Shown: positions 42,150 to 53,931 of the stretch, piece after piece | Layout of the letters: every line of letters starts with the position of its first letter | How positions within the stretch are numbered: position 1 is the stretch's first letter | Assembly: GCF_012034175.1 (NCBI RefSeq) | Contig: NZ_JAATEJ010000033.1 | Location: 1-64,000, forward strand | Length of the DNA stretch: 64,000 nucleotides | Direction: 5' to 3' | Source of the DNA: Actinacidiphila epipremni | Lineage (GTDB): Bacteria; Actinomycetota; Actinomycetes; Streptomycetales; Streptomycetaceae | The notes under the pieces: generated by a model | Database searches by the model: none | What the model saw: only the letters and a program-made list of their open reading frames with translations | What the model was told of the DNA's origin: nothing | Program-made: the position numbers and the translations under genes

Positions 42150-42232
42150 CCCGGCCAAGCCCCCGGTGGGGTGACGTGGCCTAGGTCCAGGGACGGATGT
42201 GGGGGTGCGGGGGTGGTCGGTAGCGTCGGGGG

Positions 42233-42700
42233 ATGACGACGAACGGGCAGGGTGGCGGGCCGCGGAGCCGGGTGGGGCGCAAGGAGAACGCGCTGCGGCT
42301 GCTCGGCAGTGAGCTGGACGTGTGGGTGGCGACCGCGGATGCGGACGGGGGGCCGACGCTCGTGCCGCTCACGTTCTGGTGGGACGGGGAAGCGGTGTGG
42401 CTCGCCACGCGGCCGACGAATCCGACCGGGGTGAACATGGCCGCGTCCGGGACCGTACGGCTGTGCTTCGGGACGACGCGGGACGTCGTGCACGTCGAGG
42501 GCGGCGTCACCGTCTTCGCCGCCGACGCGCTGCCGGACGGCGTGGGGGACTCCTTCGCCGCCAAGGACGGCTGGGATCCGCGCAAGGACCCGGAGCCGTA
42601 CTGCTTCTACCGGGTCCGGCCGCAGCAGTTGCGGGCGTGGGGGACCGTACCGGAGCTCAAGGACCGGCTGCTCATGAAGGACGGCCGCTGGCTCGTCTGA
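42233..42700 (+). CDS. PPOX-class flavin-binding protein
   Basis: A 155-aa split-barrel protein of the pyridoxamine-phosphate-oxidase-like class: LDVWVATADADGGPTLVPLTFWWDGEAVWLATRP, then VRLCFGTTRDVVHVEGGV and a C-terminal YRVRPQQLRAWG. Binds FMN or F420; substrate unknown. The ATG at 42233 is 83 nt after the DUF397 gene and lacks a strong Shine-Dalgarno. It converges on the NlpC/P60 gene. Confidence 0.87.
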   Translation: MTTNGQGGGPRSRVGRKENALRLLGSELDVWVATADADGGPTLVPLTFWWDGEAVWLATRPTNPTGVNMAASGTVRLCFGTTRDVVHVEGGVTVFAADALPDGVGDSFAAKDGWDPRKDPEPYCFYRVRPQQLRAWGTVPELKDRLLMKDGRWLV

Positions 42701-42803
42701 CGCCCGGGCGGCGGGCCCCCGCACCCGCACGCCCGCGCACCCGTATCCGCACGCCCGCGGTCCCGATACGCCCGGAGCCCCCTGAGCCGCAAGCCCCGCA
42801 GGG

Positions 42804-43763
42804 CTAGAGCACCCGCACCGCCCAATCCGGCTCCGAATACGTCAGCGGCTTGATCCCCACCGGCGAGGACGGGTTCGCCGCGTCCAGGTACTGGCCGTCG
42901 CCGATGTAGACGCCGACGTGGTAGGCGCTGCCCTCGCCGCCCCAGAAGACGAGGTCGCCCGGCTGGAGGGAGTTCAGGGACACCGGCGTGCCCACCGTCG
43001 ACTGCTCCTGGGAGGTGCGCGGCAGCGAGACGCCGACCTTGGAGAAGGCGACCTGCGTCAGGCCCGAGCAGTCGTAGGAGTCGGGGCCGGTCGCGCCGTA
43101 GACGTACGGCTTGCCGATCTGGGCCTTCAGGAACGCGATGAGCTGGTCGACCTTGGAGCCGGACGGCGCCGGTGCCGGCGCGGAGGAGGACGAGGCGGCC
43201 GGTGTCGCCGTGAGCGTCGCGCGCTTGCTGCTGCGCGAGGCGGCCAGCGCCGACGCGGTGGCCCGCGCCTTCGCGGCCTTGGCAGCGACGGCCGCCTTGT
43301 GCTTCGCCGCGGCGGCGGCTGCCGCCTGCTGTGCGGCGGCCTGTTGGGCCGCTTGCTGGGCCGCTTGCTGAGCCGCCTGCTGCGCGGCCACCGCCCGGGC
43401 GGCGGTGAGCTTGACGGCCATCGCGTCCTGCGCCACCGCGTCGGACGCCTGCCGGGCGCTCACGGCCGTCGCGAGCGGCGGCAGCGCGCCGGCGGCGGCC
43501 GACGCGGAAGACGCGGAAGACGCCGAAGACGCCGAAGAGCGGGACTTCGCACCGTGGTTCTCGGCGAGCGCCGGCGCCGTCGCCCCGCCGAGGGCGATCG
43601 CGCTGACGACGCCGCCGACGAGCCCGGCCCGGCGGGTCCAGTTGGGACGGCTGGGTGCGGCGTGCCGCCGCCGGCCCGAACTCGCGGACGTACGAGATAT
43701 GTCGGGCGAAACAGTCGTTGGGGACGGAGCGGACACAGTGGCCCGCGGTCTGTTCTGGGACAT
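42804..43763 (-). CDS. Secreted NlpC/P60 peptidoglycan hydrolase
   Basis: A 319-aa secreted endopeptidase. A long basic N-terminus and a hydrophobic stretch (AGLVGGVVSAIALGGATAPALA, about 46-67) form the signal peptide. Residues ~95-175 are a helical Ala/Gln stretch (repeated AAQQ units), probably a coiled coil. The catalytic domain (about 205-319) has YDCSGL (Cys), AYHVGVYIG (His) and a later polar residue near YLDAANP. It cleaves D-Glu/DAP-type stem-peptide bonds. An imperfect dyad, GGAAC-GAATG-GTTCC (43780-43794), lies in its leader. Confidence 0.92.
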   Translation of the reverse strand: MSQNRPRATVSAPSPTTVSPDISRTSASSGRRRHAAPSRPNWTRRAGLVGGVVSAIALGGATAPALAENHGAKSRSSASSASSASSASAAAGALPPLATAVSARQASDAVAQDAMAVKLTAARAVAAQQAAQQAAQQAAQQAAAQQAAAAAAAKHKAAVAAKAAKARATASALAASRSSKRATLTATPAASSSSAPAPAPSGSKVDQLIAFLKAQIGKPYVYGATGPDSYDCSGLTQVAFSKVGVSLPRTSQEQSTVGTPVSLNSLQPGDLVFWGGEGSAYHVGVYIGDGQYLDAANPSSPVGIKPLTYSEPDWAVRVL

Positions 43764-44066
43764 GCGTCTCTGGCTATCAGGAACGAATGGTTCCGTTCAA
43801 CAAAGGTGGGCTTCGCCACAGTTGACGTGACCACGGCTCAATTGCCCGTTTCGCGATCTTGCCGTTGGGCCGATTTGATGCGTTCTCATATGCCGAGCCC
43901 GTTATGCGCTCGTGCACGCGTTCACGCGGCGGATTCCTCGCCGCCGAGGGCGCGTTGGCGACCGCCGTCGCGCCGCCCGCGCGCTATCACGCCACCGCGT
44001 CCAAGGCGAATTTGCCCGCCGCCGCGGTCCCTTGATAAAGAGCGCACGCCTCTGACCAGCAAGAAT

Positions 44067-44080
44067 TCACATAGATGTGA
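44067..44080. promoter_or_regulatory. TCACAT-AG-ATGTGA dyad
   Basis: A perfect 6-bp inverted repeat with a 2-bp spacer, embedded in AT-rich sequence 263 bp upstream of nuoA. It is the inside-out form of a CRP site. Binding protein unknown. Confidence 0.5.
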
Positions 44081-44231
44081 CATGAAGTGATCGTTTGGGA
44101 GTGATCCGCCTCAAGATCACCGCTCATCCGACTTCATGATCATTGGCCGGGTGGTGGAGATCACAAAGGTCACCCGGTACCCCGTGTCGCAGATCACAGA
44201 GCGGGAGGCATAGGATGCAGGCGACTTGGGC

Positions 44232-44249
44232 TTGTGAACTGCCTCACAT
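44232..44249. promoter_or_regulatory. Rex-like operator upstream of nuoA
   Basis: TTGTGAACTGCCTCACAT matches the Rex consensus TTGTGAA-N4-TTCACAA at 12 of 14 defined positions. It lies 94 bp before nuoA. Rex senses the NADH/NAD+ ratio and represses respiratory genes; in S. coelicolor nuo has been named among its targets, as I recall. Confidence 0.75.
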
Positions 44250-44342
44250 AGAAGCGATCTTGTCGCGGACGGTGAGGCGGCCCGCACCCTGGGTCGCGGT
44301 CCGTATACGTCAGTCACTGCCGACTGGAAGGAGCGGGGGACG

Positions 44343-44702
44343 GTGAACGCCTACGCGCCCATTCTCGTGCTGGGGGGCATCGCGGCCGGCTTCGCGATCT
44401 TCTCCGTTTTCATGGCCTCGATCATCGGGCCGAAACGGTACAACCGGGCCAAGTTGGAAGCGTACGAGTGCGGTATCGAGCCCACCCCGCATCCGGCCGG
44501 CGGCGGGCGCTTCCCCATCAAGTACTACCTGACGGCGATGCTCTTCATCGTCTTCGACATCGAGATCGTCTTCCTCTACCCCTGGGCCGTCACCTTCGAC
44601 CGCCTGGGGATGTTCGGGCTCGTGGAGATGCTCCTCTTCGTGCTCACCGTCTTCGTCGCCTACGCGTACGTGTGGCGGCGCGGCGGCCTGGAGTGGGACT
44701 AG
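44343..44702 (+). CDS. nuoA: NADH-quinone oxidoreductase subunit A
   Basis: A 119-aa protein with three membrane helices. The family block YECGIEPTPHPAGGGRFPIKYYLTAMLFIVFDIE (about 40-74) forms the loop next to the quinone site. First gene of the 14-gene complex I operon. The GTG at 44343 follows a strong GGAAGGAGCGGGGGA sequence. nuoB follows after 33 nt, the widest internal gap of the operon. Confidence 0.96.
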   Translation: MNAYAPILVLGGIAAGFAIFSVFMASIIGPKRYNRAKLEAYECGIEPTPHPAGGGRFPIKYYLTAMLFIVFDIEIVFLYPWAVTFDRLGMFGLVEMLLFVLTVFVAYAYVWRRGGLEWD

Positions 44703-44735
44703 GGACAGGGACGAAGGGGACCAGGGAGCCAACCC

Positions 44736-45290
44736 ATGGGTATCGAAGAGAAACTGCCGAGCGGATTCCTGCTCACGACGGTCGAACAGGCGGCCGGCTG
44801 GGTACGTAAGGCGTCGGTCTTCCCGGCCACCTTCGGCCTGGCCTGCTGCGCCATCGAGATGATGACGACCGGCGCCGGCCGCTACGACATGGCGCGCTTC
44901 GGCATGGAGGTCTTCCGCGGCTCGCCCCGGCAGGCCGACCTGATGATCGTCGCCGGCCGGGTCAGCCAGAAGATGGCCCCGGTGCTGCGCCAGGTCTACG
45001 ACCAGATGCCGAACCCCAAGTGGGTCATCTCGATGGGCGTGTGCGCCTCCAGCGGCGGGATGTTCAACAACTACGCCATCGTGCAGGGCGTCGACCACGT
45101 CGTACCGGTCGACATCTACCTGCCCGGCTGCCCGCCCCGCCCCGAGATGCTGCTCGACGCGATCCTCAAGCTGCACGAGAAGATCCAGGGCGGCAAGCTC
45201 GGCGTGAACCGCGAAGCGGCGGCCCGCGAGGCCGAGGAGGCCGCCCGCAAGGCGCTCCCGACCATCGAGATGAAGGGGCTGCTGCGATGA
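44736..45290 (+). CDS. nuoB: NADH-quinone oxidoreductase subunit B
   Basis: A 184-aa subunit holding the terminal N2 [4Fe-4S] cluster. Ligands are Cys37, Cys38 ([13 protein letters not shown]), Cys103 (GVCASSGG) and Cys132 (LPGCPPRPE). The peripheral-arm electron exit to quinone. The C-terminal ~30 residues are an Ala/Glu-rich helix. It overlaps nuoC by 4 nt (ATGA). Confidence 0.97.
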   Translation: MGIEEKLPSGFLLTTVEQAAGWVRKASVFPATFGLACCAIEMMTTGAGRYDMARFGMEVFRGSPRQADLMIVAGRVSQKMAPVLRQVYDQMPNPKWVISMGVCASSGGMFNNYAIVQGVDHVVPVDIYLPGCPPRPEMLLDAILKLHEKIQGGKLGVNREAAAREAEEAARKALPTIEMKGLLR

Positions 45291-46018
45291 GCGAGTCCAC
45301 CCCCGCCGCGGACAACGGCGCGGTCCCCGCCCCCCGCGAGCAGGCCCCCGGCGAGGTCATCGGCGTCCGCCGCGGCATGTTCGGCGCCAACAACGGCGGC
45401 GACACCTCCGGTTACGGCGGCCTGGTCCGCACCGTCCGGCTGCCCGGCGCGAGCGCCCGGCCGTACGGCGGCAAGGACGGCGTCTTCGACGAGATCGCCG
45501 ACGAGCTGGAGGGCGCCCTCGAAGAGCTGGGCCTGCCGCCCGCCGAGGCGATCGAGAAGGTCGTCGTCGACCGCGGCGAGATGACGTTCCACATCGCCCG
45601 CGAGCACCTGGTGCGGGTCGCGCACACCCTGCGCGACGACCCCGCCCTGCGCTTCGAGCTGTGCACCGGCGTCAGCGGGGTGCACTACCCCGGCGAGTCG
45701 GGCCGCGAGCTGCACGCCGTCTACCACCTGCGGTCGATCACCCACGGCCGGCTCATCCGCCTGGAGGTGGGCGTCCCCGACGCCGACCCGCACATCCCGT
45801 CGCTGGTGAGCGTGTACCCCACCAACGACTGGCACGAGCGCGAGACGTACGACTTCTTCGGCATCGTCTTCGACGGCCACCCCGCGCTCACCCGGATCAT
45901 GATGCCGGACGACTGGCCCGGCCACCCGCAGCGCAAGGACTACCCGCTCGGCGGCATCCCCGTCGAGTACAAGGGCGCCCAGATCCCGGCTCCCGACCAG
46001 CGGAGGTCGTACTCATGA
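45287..46018 (+). CDS. nuoC: NADH-quinone oxidoreductase subunit C
   Basis: A 243-aa subunit of the peripheral arm (30-kDa family). The signature is [49 protein letters not shown]. An ~80-residue N-terminal extension with a Gly/Asn-rich stretch is typical of actinobacteria. The ATG at 45287 overlaps nuoB; the longer frame is a shadow. It overlaps nuoD by 4 nt. Confidence 0.95.
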   Translation: MSESTPAADNGAVPAPREQAPGEVIGVRRGMFGANNGGDTSGYGGLVRTVRLPGASARPYGGKDGVFDEIADELEGALEELGLPPAEAIEKVVVDRGEMTFHIAREHLVRVAHTLRDDPALRFELCTGVSGVHYPGESGRELHAVYHLRSITHGRLIRLEVGVPDADPHIPSLVSVYPTNDWHERETYDFFGIVFDGHPALTRIMMPDDWPGHPQRKDYPLGGIPVEYKGAQIPAPDQRRSYS

Positions 46019-47352
46019 CGAACGGATACGCGTCGCCCCAGCAGGCCGAGGAGCGCGAGACCACCGAGGGCCGGGTCTTCACCGTCACCGGCGGCGACTG
46101 GGACGAACTGGCCGACAGCGTCGCCAAGTCCGACGACGAGCGCATCATCGTCAACATGGGGCCGCAGCACCCGTCCACCCACGGTGTGCTCCGCCTCATC
46201 CTGGAGATCGACGGCGAGACGGTCACCGAGGCCCGCTCCGGCATCGGCTACCTGCACACCGGCATCGAGAAGAACATGGAATACCGCACCTGGGTGCAGG
46301 GCTCCACGTTCGTCACGCGCATGGACTACCTCACGCCGCTGTTCAACGAGACGGCGTACTGCATGGCCGTCGAGAAGCTGCTCGGCATCGAGGACCAGGT
46401 CCCCGACCGCGCCACCGTCATCCGGGTGCTGCTCATGGAGCTCAACCGGATCTCCTCCCATCTGGTGTGCATCGCCACCGGCGGCATGGAGCTGGGCGCC
46501 ACCACGATCATGATCTACGGCTTCCGCGACCGCGAGATGATCCTGGACATCCTGGAGCTCATCACCGGCCTGCGGATGAACCACGCGTACGTCCGCGTCG
46601 GCGGCATCGCGCAGGACCTGCCGCCCGGCGCGGTGGACGCGGTGCGGGAGTTCGTGAAGAAGTTCCGCAAGAACCTGCCGGAGTACGACAAGCTCGCCAC
46701 CGGCAACCCCATCTTCAAGGGCCGCATGCAGGACGTCGGCTACCTCGACCTCACCGGCTGCATGGCGCTCGGCGCGACCGGCCCCGTCCTGCGGGCCGCC
46801 GGCCTGCCGCACGACCTGCGCAAGTCCGACCCGTACCTCGGCTACGAGACGTACGACTTCGAGGTGCCGACCGCCGACACCTGCGACTCCTACGGCCGCT
46901 TCCTGGTCCGGCTCGCCGAGATGCACGAGTCGCTGCGCATCGTCGAGCAGTGCCTGGACCGGCTCGCGCCCGGCCCGGTCATGGTCGAGGACAAGAAGAT
47001 CGCCTGGCCCGCGCAACTGGCCCTCGGCCCGGACGGCATGGGCAACAGCCTCGACCACATCAAGAAGATCATGGGCACCTCCATGGAGGCCCTGATCCAC
47101 CACTTCAAGCTGGTCACCGAGGGCTTCCGGGTGCCGCCCGGGCAGGCGTACGCGGCGGTGGAGTCCGCCAAGGGCGAACTGGGCGTGCACGCGGTCAGCG
47201 ACGGCGGCACGCGCCCGTACCGCGTGCACTTCCGCGACCCGTCCTTCACCAACCTGCAGTCCATGGCGGCGATGTGCGAGGGCGGCCAGGTCGCCGACGT
47301 CATCGTCGCGGTGGCGTCCATCGACCCCGTGATGGGAGGCGTCGACCGATGA
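46015..47352 (+). CDS. nuoD: NADH-quinone oxidoreductase subunit D
   Basis: A 445-aa 49-kDa-type subunit forming the quinone pocket with NuoB. The conserved [15 protein letters not shown] (about 45-59), [25 protein letters not shown] and the C-terminal [36 protein letters not shown] end are present. The ATG overlaps nuoC and the stop overlaps nuoE. Confidence 0.97.
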   Translation: MTNGYASPQQAEERETTEGRVFTVTGGDWDELADSVAKSDDERIIVNMGPQHPSTHGVLRLILEIDGETVTEARSGIGYLHTGIEKNMEYRTWVQGSTFVTRMDYLTPLFNETAYCMAVEKLLGIEDQVPDRATVIRVLLMELNRISSHLVCIATGGMELGATTIMIYGFRDREMILDILELITGLRMNHAYVRVGGIAQDLPPGAVDAVREFVKKFRKNLPEYDKLATGNPIFKGRMQDVGYLDLTGCMALGATGPVLRAAGLPHDLRKSDPYLGYETYDFEVPTADTCDSYGRFLVRLAEMHESLRIVEQCLDRLAPGPVMVEDKKIAWPAQLALGPDGMGNSLDHIKKIMGTSMEALIHHFKLVTEGFRVPPGQAYAAVESAKGELGVHAVSDGGTRPYRVHFRDPSFTNLQSMAAMCEGGQVADVIVAVASIDPVMGGVDR

Positions 47353-48091
47353 CCGACGTGTCACTGGGCATCCCCGAGATGCCCGCGCCCGACTACCCGG
47401 CCGACGTACGCGCCCGGCTGGAGAGCGACGCGAAGGAGGTGATCGCCCGCTACCCCGGCTCGCGCAGCGCCCTGCTGCCGCTGCTGCACCTGGTGCAGTC
47501 CGAGGAAGGCCACGTCACGCGCACCGGCATCCGCTTCTGCGCCGAGATGCTCGACCTCACCACCGCCGAGGTCACCGCGGTCTCGACCTTCTACACGATG
47601 TACCGCCGCAAGCCCAGCGGCGACTACCAGGTCGGCGTCTGCACCAACACGCTGTGCGCGGTGATGGGCGGCGACGCCATCTTCGACGAGCTCCAGCAGC
47701 ACCTCGGCGTCGGCAACGACGAGACCACCGCCGACGGCAAGGTCACGCTGGAGCACATCGAGTGCAACGCGGCCTGCGACTTCGCACCCGTGGTGATGGT
47801 CAACTGGGAGTTCTTCGACAACCAGACCCCCGAGTCGGCCAAGGCCCTCGTCGACGACCTCATCGCCGGCCGCGAGGTACGCCCCACCCGCGGCGCCCCG
47901 CTGTGCACGTACAAGGAGACCGCGCGGATCCTCGCCGGCTTCCCCGACCAGCGCGAAGGCGCCGTCGAGGCCAGCGGCGGCGCCGGCCCCGCCTCCCTCG
48001 CCGGCCTGCGGCTGCACCGCGGCGAGGCCCCGGCGCACACCGTGCCGCAGCAGTCCACCGGATCGGCCGAACCGGCGCAGGAGGGCGAGTG

Positions 48092-48092
<1 letters not shown>
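47349..48092 (+). CDS. nuoE: NADH-quinone oxidoreductase subunit E
   Basis: A 247-aa thioredoxin-like [2Fe-2S] subunit with ligands Cys98, Cys103, Cys139 and Cys143 (CTNTLC and CNAAC). It is longer than the ~160-aa E. coli form because of an Ala/Gly/Glu-rich C-terminal tail (about 195-247). Part of the NADH dehydrogenase module with NuoF and NuoG. Confidence 0.95.
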
Positions 48093-49422
<1,330 letters not shown>

Positions 49423-49426
<4 letters not shown>

Positions 49427-51918
49427 CCGTCACCACAAGCAACGCGTCCGCCGACGCGGGCCGGCCCGCGGTGCCGCCGGAGGACCTGGTCTCCCTCACC
49501 GTCGACGGCATCCCGATCTCGGTGCCCAAGGGCACCCTGGTGATCCGGGCCGCCGAACTGCTCGGCATCGAGGTCCCGCGCTTCTGCGACCACCCGCTGC
49601 TGGACCCGGTGGGCGCCTGCCGGCAGTGCATCGTGGAGATCGAGGGCCAGCGCAAGCCCGTCGCGTCCTGCACCATCACCTGCACCGACGGCATGGTCGT
49701 GCACACCCAGCTGTCCTCGCCGGTCGCCGGGAAGGCGCAGCGCGGGGTCATGGAGCTGCTGCTGATCAACCACCCGCTGGACTGCCCGGTGTGCGACAAG
49801 GGCGGTGAATGCCCGCTGCAGAACCAGGCGATGAGCGTCGGCGACCCCGACACGCGCTTCGAGGGCAGGAAGCGCACCTTCGAAAAGCCGGTGCCGATCT
49901 CGGCGCAGGTGCTGCTGGACCGCGAGCGGTGCGTGCTGTGCGCCCGCTGCACCCGGTTCAGCAACCAGATCGCCGGCGACCCGATGATCGAGCTGCTGGA
50001 GCGCGGGGCGCTGCAGCAGGTCGGCATCGGCAGCGGCGACCCGTTCGAGTCGTACTTCTCCGGCAACACCATCCAGATCTGCCCGGTGGGCGCGCTCACC
50101 TCGGCCGCGTACCGCTTCCGCTCCCGGCCCTTCGACCTGGTGTCGTCGCCGTCGGTGTGCGAGCACTGCGCCGGCGGCTGCGCGACCCGCACCGACCACC
50201 GGCGCGGCAAGGTGATGCGCCGGCTCGCGGCCAACGACCCGGAGGTCAACGAGGAGTGGCTGTGCGACAAGGGCCGCTTCGGCTTCCGCTACGCCCAGCG
50301 GCCCGACCGGCTCAGCCACCCGCTGGTGCGCGGCGCCGACGGTGAACTGGCCCCGGCCTCCTGGCCCGAGGCGCTGGCCGCCGCGGCAGCCGGGCTGCGG
50401 GCCGCGCACGGCCGGGCGGCGGTGCTGCCCGGCGGCCGGCTGACCGTCGAGGACGCCTACGCCTACGCCAAGTTCGCCCGGGTGGTGCTCGGCACCAACG
50501 ACGTGGACTTCCGGGCCCGGCCGCACTCCGCCGAGGAGGCCGACTTCCTGGCCGCCGCGGTCGCCGGCCGCGGGCTGGACCTGGACGGCACGGGCCTGAC
50601 CAACAAGGCCCTGGAAGCCGCACCCGCCGTGCTGCTGGCCGGACTTGAGGCCGAGGAGGAGGCCCCCGGCGTCTTCCTGCGGCTGCGCAAGGCCCACCGC
50701 AAGCGCGGGCAGCAGGCGTACGCGCTCGCCACCCACGCCACCCGCGGCCTGGAGAAGGCCGGCGGCATCCTGCTGCCGGCCGCGCCCGGCACCGAACCGG
50801 AGTGGATGGACGCGCTCGCCGGCGGCGTCGGGCTCGACGAGGCCGGCCGGCAGGCCGCCGACGCGCTGCGTACCGAAGGCGCGGTCATCCTGGTCGGCGA
50901 ACGCCTCGCCGCCGTCCCCGGCGCCTACACCGCGGCGATCCGGCTGGCCACCGCCACCGGCGCCAGGCTCGCGTGGATCCCGCGCCGGGCCGGCGAGCGC
51001 GGCGCGGTCGAGGCGGGCGCGCTGCCCGGGCTGCTGCCCGGCGGCCGGCCGGTCACCGACCCGCGGGCCCGCGACGAGGTCGCCCGGGTGTGGGGCCTGC
51101 CGACGCTGCCCGGCCGCTACGGGCGCGACACCGGCGAGATCCTCCAGGCCGCGGCGAGCGGCGAGTTGGGCGCGCTGGTCGTCGGCGGCGTCGAGATCGC
51201 CGACCTGCCCGACCCGGCCGCCGCCCGCGCCGCGCTCGACGCGGCCGGCTTCGTCGTCAGCCTGGAGCAGCGGCCGAGCGAGGTCACCGACCGCGCCGAC
51301 GTGGTGCTGCCGGTCGCCGCGGTCGCCGAGAAGGCCGGCACCTTCCTCAACTGGGAGGGCAGGGTGCGGATGTTCCAGACCGCGATCAAGCCCGACCAGG
51401 CCACCACCCGCCACCAGCTGTCCGACGCCCGGGTGCTGACGATGCTCGCCGGCGAACTGGACGTCGCGCTCGGCCTGCCCGACGTACGCGCCGCCCGCGC
51501 CGAACTGGACCGGCTCGCCGGATGGTCGGGCGGTTACGCGCCCGCGCCGCTGGAGTCGTCGGTGCCGCTGCCGCGGCCGGAGTCCGGGCAGGCGGTCCTC
51601 GCCGGGCACCGGCTGCTGCTGGACCTGGGCCGGCTGCAGGAGGGCGACGACGCACTCGCCGCCACCCGGCACGCCGCCGTGGCCCGGCTGTCCGCCGCGA
51701 CCGCCGCCGAAGTCGGCGCCGAGGACGGCGCGTTGCTGACCGTGACCGGGCCCGCGGGCGCCACCACGCTGCCGCTGGCCGTCACCCCGATGCCCGACCG
51801 CGTGGTCTGGCTGCCGCTCAACTCGGCGGGCTCCGGCGTCGCTTCGGACGTTGGCGCCCGCCCCGGACAGGTCGTCGCGCTCTCGGTCGCCGCGCAGGCC
51901 CAGGAGGTCACCTCATGA
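49423..51918 (+). CDS. nuoG: NADH-quinone oxidoreductase subunit G
   Basis: An 831-aa iron-sulfur subunit. The N-terminal ferredoxin-like part has [31 protein letters not shown]. The His-Cys3 cluster region [14 protein letters not shown] and [10 protein letters not shown] follow, then [19 protein letters not shown] starting the molybdopterin-like domain. The C-terminal half is degenerate relative to true molybdopterin enzymes. The GTG at 49423 overlaps nuoF. Confidence 0.95.
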
Positions 51919-53288
51919 GCAGCCAACTGGCCGCCACAGCCGAGAACTTGTCGTTCTTCGGCAACGACACCTGGTGGCTGATCCTCCTCAAGGCCGTCTT
52001 CTGCTTCGCGTTCGCGATGCTGACGGTGCTGTTCTCCATCGTGTGGGAGCGCAAGGTCGTCGCGTGGATGCAGCTGCGCATCGGCCCCAACCGGCACGGC
52101 CCCTGGGGCATGCTCCAGTCGCTCGCCGACGGCGTGAAGCTCATGCTCAAGGAGGACCTCACCGTCAAGCGGGCCGACAAGGTGGTGTTCGTCCTCGCGC
52201 CGATCGTCGCCGCGATCCCCGCGTTCATGTCCTTCGCGGTGGTCCCGTTCGGCCCGGCCGACAACGAGGTGTCCATCTTCGGCCAGCGCACCGCGCTGCA
52301 GCTCACCGACCTGCCGATCGGCATCCTCTACATCCTGGCGACCGCGTCCGTCGGCATCTACGGCATCGTGCTGGCCGGCTGGTCGTCCGGCTCGACCTAC
52401 CCGCTGCTCGGCGGCCTGCGCGCGTCGGCCCAGATGATCTCCTACGAGATCGCGATGGGCCTGTCCTTCGCGGCGGTCTTCCTCTACTCCGGGTCGATGT
52501 CCACCTCGACCATCGTGCAGGCCCAGCACGACCGCTGGTACATCATCCTGCTGCCGGTGTCGTTCCTGGTCTACATCTGCACGATGATCGGCGAGACCAA
52601 CCGCGCCCCCTTCGACATGCCCGAGTCCGAGGGCGACCTGGTCGGCGGCTTCAACACCGAGTACAGCTCGATCAAGTTCGCGCTGTTCATGCTCGCCGAG
52701 TACGTCAACATGGTGACGGTCTCCGCGGTCGCCACCACCCTCTTCCTCGGCGGCTGGCGCGCCCCCTGGCCCATCAGCACCTTCTGGGAGGGCGCCAACC
52801 ACGGCTGGTGGCCGATGCTGTGGTTCGTCGTCAAGGTCCAGCTGCTGCTGTTCTTCTTCATCTGGCTGCGCGGCACCCTGCCCCGGGTGCGCTACGACCA
52901 GCTGATGAAGGTCGGCTGGAAGATCCTCATCCCGGTCTCCATGGTCTGGCTGATGCTGGTCGCCGCGGTGCGCGCGATGCGCAACGAGGACTACGACTTC
53001 ACCAAGATCGTGCTGTACGTCGCCGGCGCCGTGCTCGTCCTGCTGCTCGTCTCGCTGCTCGCCGACCTGCTGCGCGAACGCGAGGACAAGTCCAAGCCGG
53101 GCGAGGGCGGGCTGCTGGCGCCGCCCGACCGGTTCGACCCGATGGCCGGCGGCTACCCCGTACCGCCGCTGCCCGGGCAGCAGGCGCAGCACGTGCCGCG
53201 CCGGCCCAGCCGCGCACAGCCCCAACTCGTCGGAGCATCCGGTCAGGACGCCCCGGAGCAGGAGAAGCAGGAGGACGGCGATGCCTGA
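51915..53288 (+). CDS. nuoH: NADH-quinone oxidoreductase subunit H
   Basis: A 457-aa membrane subunit with about eight helices linking the two arms. Signatures: [55 protein letters not shown] and [26 protein letters not shown] (quinone entry). A ~75-residue hydrophilic C-terminal tail (Pro/Gln-rich) is added relative to E. coli. It overlaps nuoI by 8 nt. Confidence 0.96.
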   Translation: MSSQLAATAENLSFFGNDTWWLILLKAVFCFAFAMLTVLFSIVWERKVVAWMQLRIGPNRHGPWGMLQSLADGVKLMLKEDLTVKRADKVVFVLAPIVAAIPAFMSFAVVPFGPADNEVSIFGQRTALQLTDLPIGILYILATASVGIYGIVLAGWSSGSTYPLLGGLRASAQMISYEIAMGLSFAAVFLYSGSMSTSTIVQAQHDRWYIILLPVSFLVYICTMIGETNRAPFDMPESEGDLVGGFNTEYSSIKFALFMLAEYVNMVTVSAVATTLFLGGWRAPWPISTFWEGANHGWWPMLWFVVKVQLLLFFFIWLRGTLPRVRYDQLMKVGWKILIPVSMVWLMLVAAVRAMRNEDYDFTKIVLYVAGAVLVLLLVSLLADLLREREDKSKPGEGGLLAPPDRFDPMAGGYPVPPLPGQQAQHVPRRPSRAQPQLVGASGQDAPEQEKQEDGDA

Positions 53289-53931
53289 GTTCCTCGGCCC
53301 GGTCGCAGGCTTCGGCGTGACCTTCAAGGCCATGTTCAAGAAGCGGCTGACCGAGCAGTACCCCGAGTACAAGAAGCCCACCGCGCCCCGGTTCCACGGC
53401 CGCCACCAGCTCAACCGGCACCCCGACGGCCTGGAGAAGTGCGTCGGGTGCGAGCTGTGCGCCTGGGCGTGCCCGGCCGACGCGATCTACGTCGAGGGCG
53501 CGGACAACACCGACGAGGAGCGCTACTCGCCCGGCGAGCGCTACGGCCGCGTCTACCAGATCAACTACGCCCGCTGCATCCTGTGCGGGCTGTGCATCGA
53601 GGCGTGCCCGACCCGCGCGCTGACCATGACCAACGAGTACGAACTGGCCGACCGCACCCGCGAGTCGCTGATCTTCACCAAGGACCAGCTGCTCGCCGGC
53701 CTCACCGAGGGCATGGTCGACAGCCCGCACGCGATCTACCCCGGCACCGACGAGGGCGACTACTACCGCGGTGTCGTCACCGAGGCGGCGCCCGGCACGG
53801 TCCGCCAGGTCGCCGTCTCCAAGGGCGAGAAGCCCGACGAGACGGTCTCCGACGGCGCCGAGACCGCCGACGACGCCGAGATCTCCGCCCCCGGCGGGGC
53901 CGCTCCGGCGGGAACGGGGGCCGAGGCATGA
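53281..53931 (+). CDS. nuoI: NADH-quinone oxidoreductase subunit I
   Basis: A 216-aa ferredoxin-type subunit with two [4Fe-4S] motifs: [12 protein letters not shown] (Cys54, 57, 60, 64) and [12 protein letters not shown] (Cys99, 102, 105, 109). A variable Glu/Ala-rich C-terminal ~45 residues follows. Electron relay between NuoG and NuoB. It overlaps nuoJ (ATGA). Confidence 0.97.
   Translation: MPEFLGPVAGFGVTFKAMFKKRLTEQYPEYKKPTAPRFHGRHQLNRHPDGLEKCVGCELCAWACPADAIYVEGADNTDEERYSPGERYGRVYQINYARCILCGLCIEACPTRALTMTNEYELADRTRESLIFTKDQLLAGLTEGMVDSPHAIYPGTDEGDYYRGVVTEAAPGTVRQVAVSKGEKPDETVSDGAETADDAEISAPGGAAPAGTGAEA

Larger units (their letters stand above)
43764..44342. promoter_or_regulatory. Divergent promoter region of NlpC/P60 and nuo genes
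   Basis: 579 bp without a convincing gene and with clearly lower GC than its surroundings. It holds the leader of the minus-strand hydrolase, an inverted repeat at 44067-44080, a Rex-like operator at 44232-44249 and the nuoA ribosome-binding sequence GGAAGGAGCGGGGGA just before 44343. Several GATC-containing direct repeats (AGTGATC, AAGATCA, ATGATCA, GAGATCA, CAGATCA) are scattered over 44090-44205. Confidence 0.7.

Noticed and set aside
43764-43900. Possible c-di-AMP (ydaO) riboswitch in the NlpC/P60 leader
   Set aside because: Such switches occur before related hydrolases, but the conserved ydaO sequence blocks are not visible here; only a short GGAAC/GTTCC dyad is present.
44117-44317. 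66-codon minus-strand frame in the nuo promoter region
   Set aside because: Spans the Rex-like site and promoter sequence, has no Shine-Dalgarno and no family resemblance.
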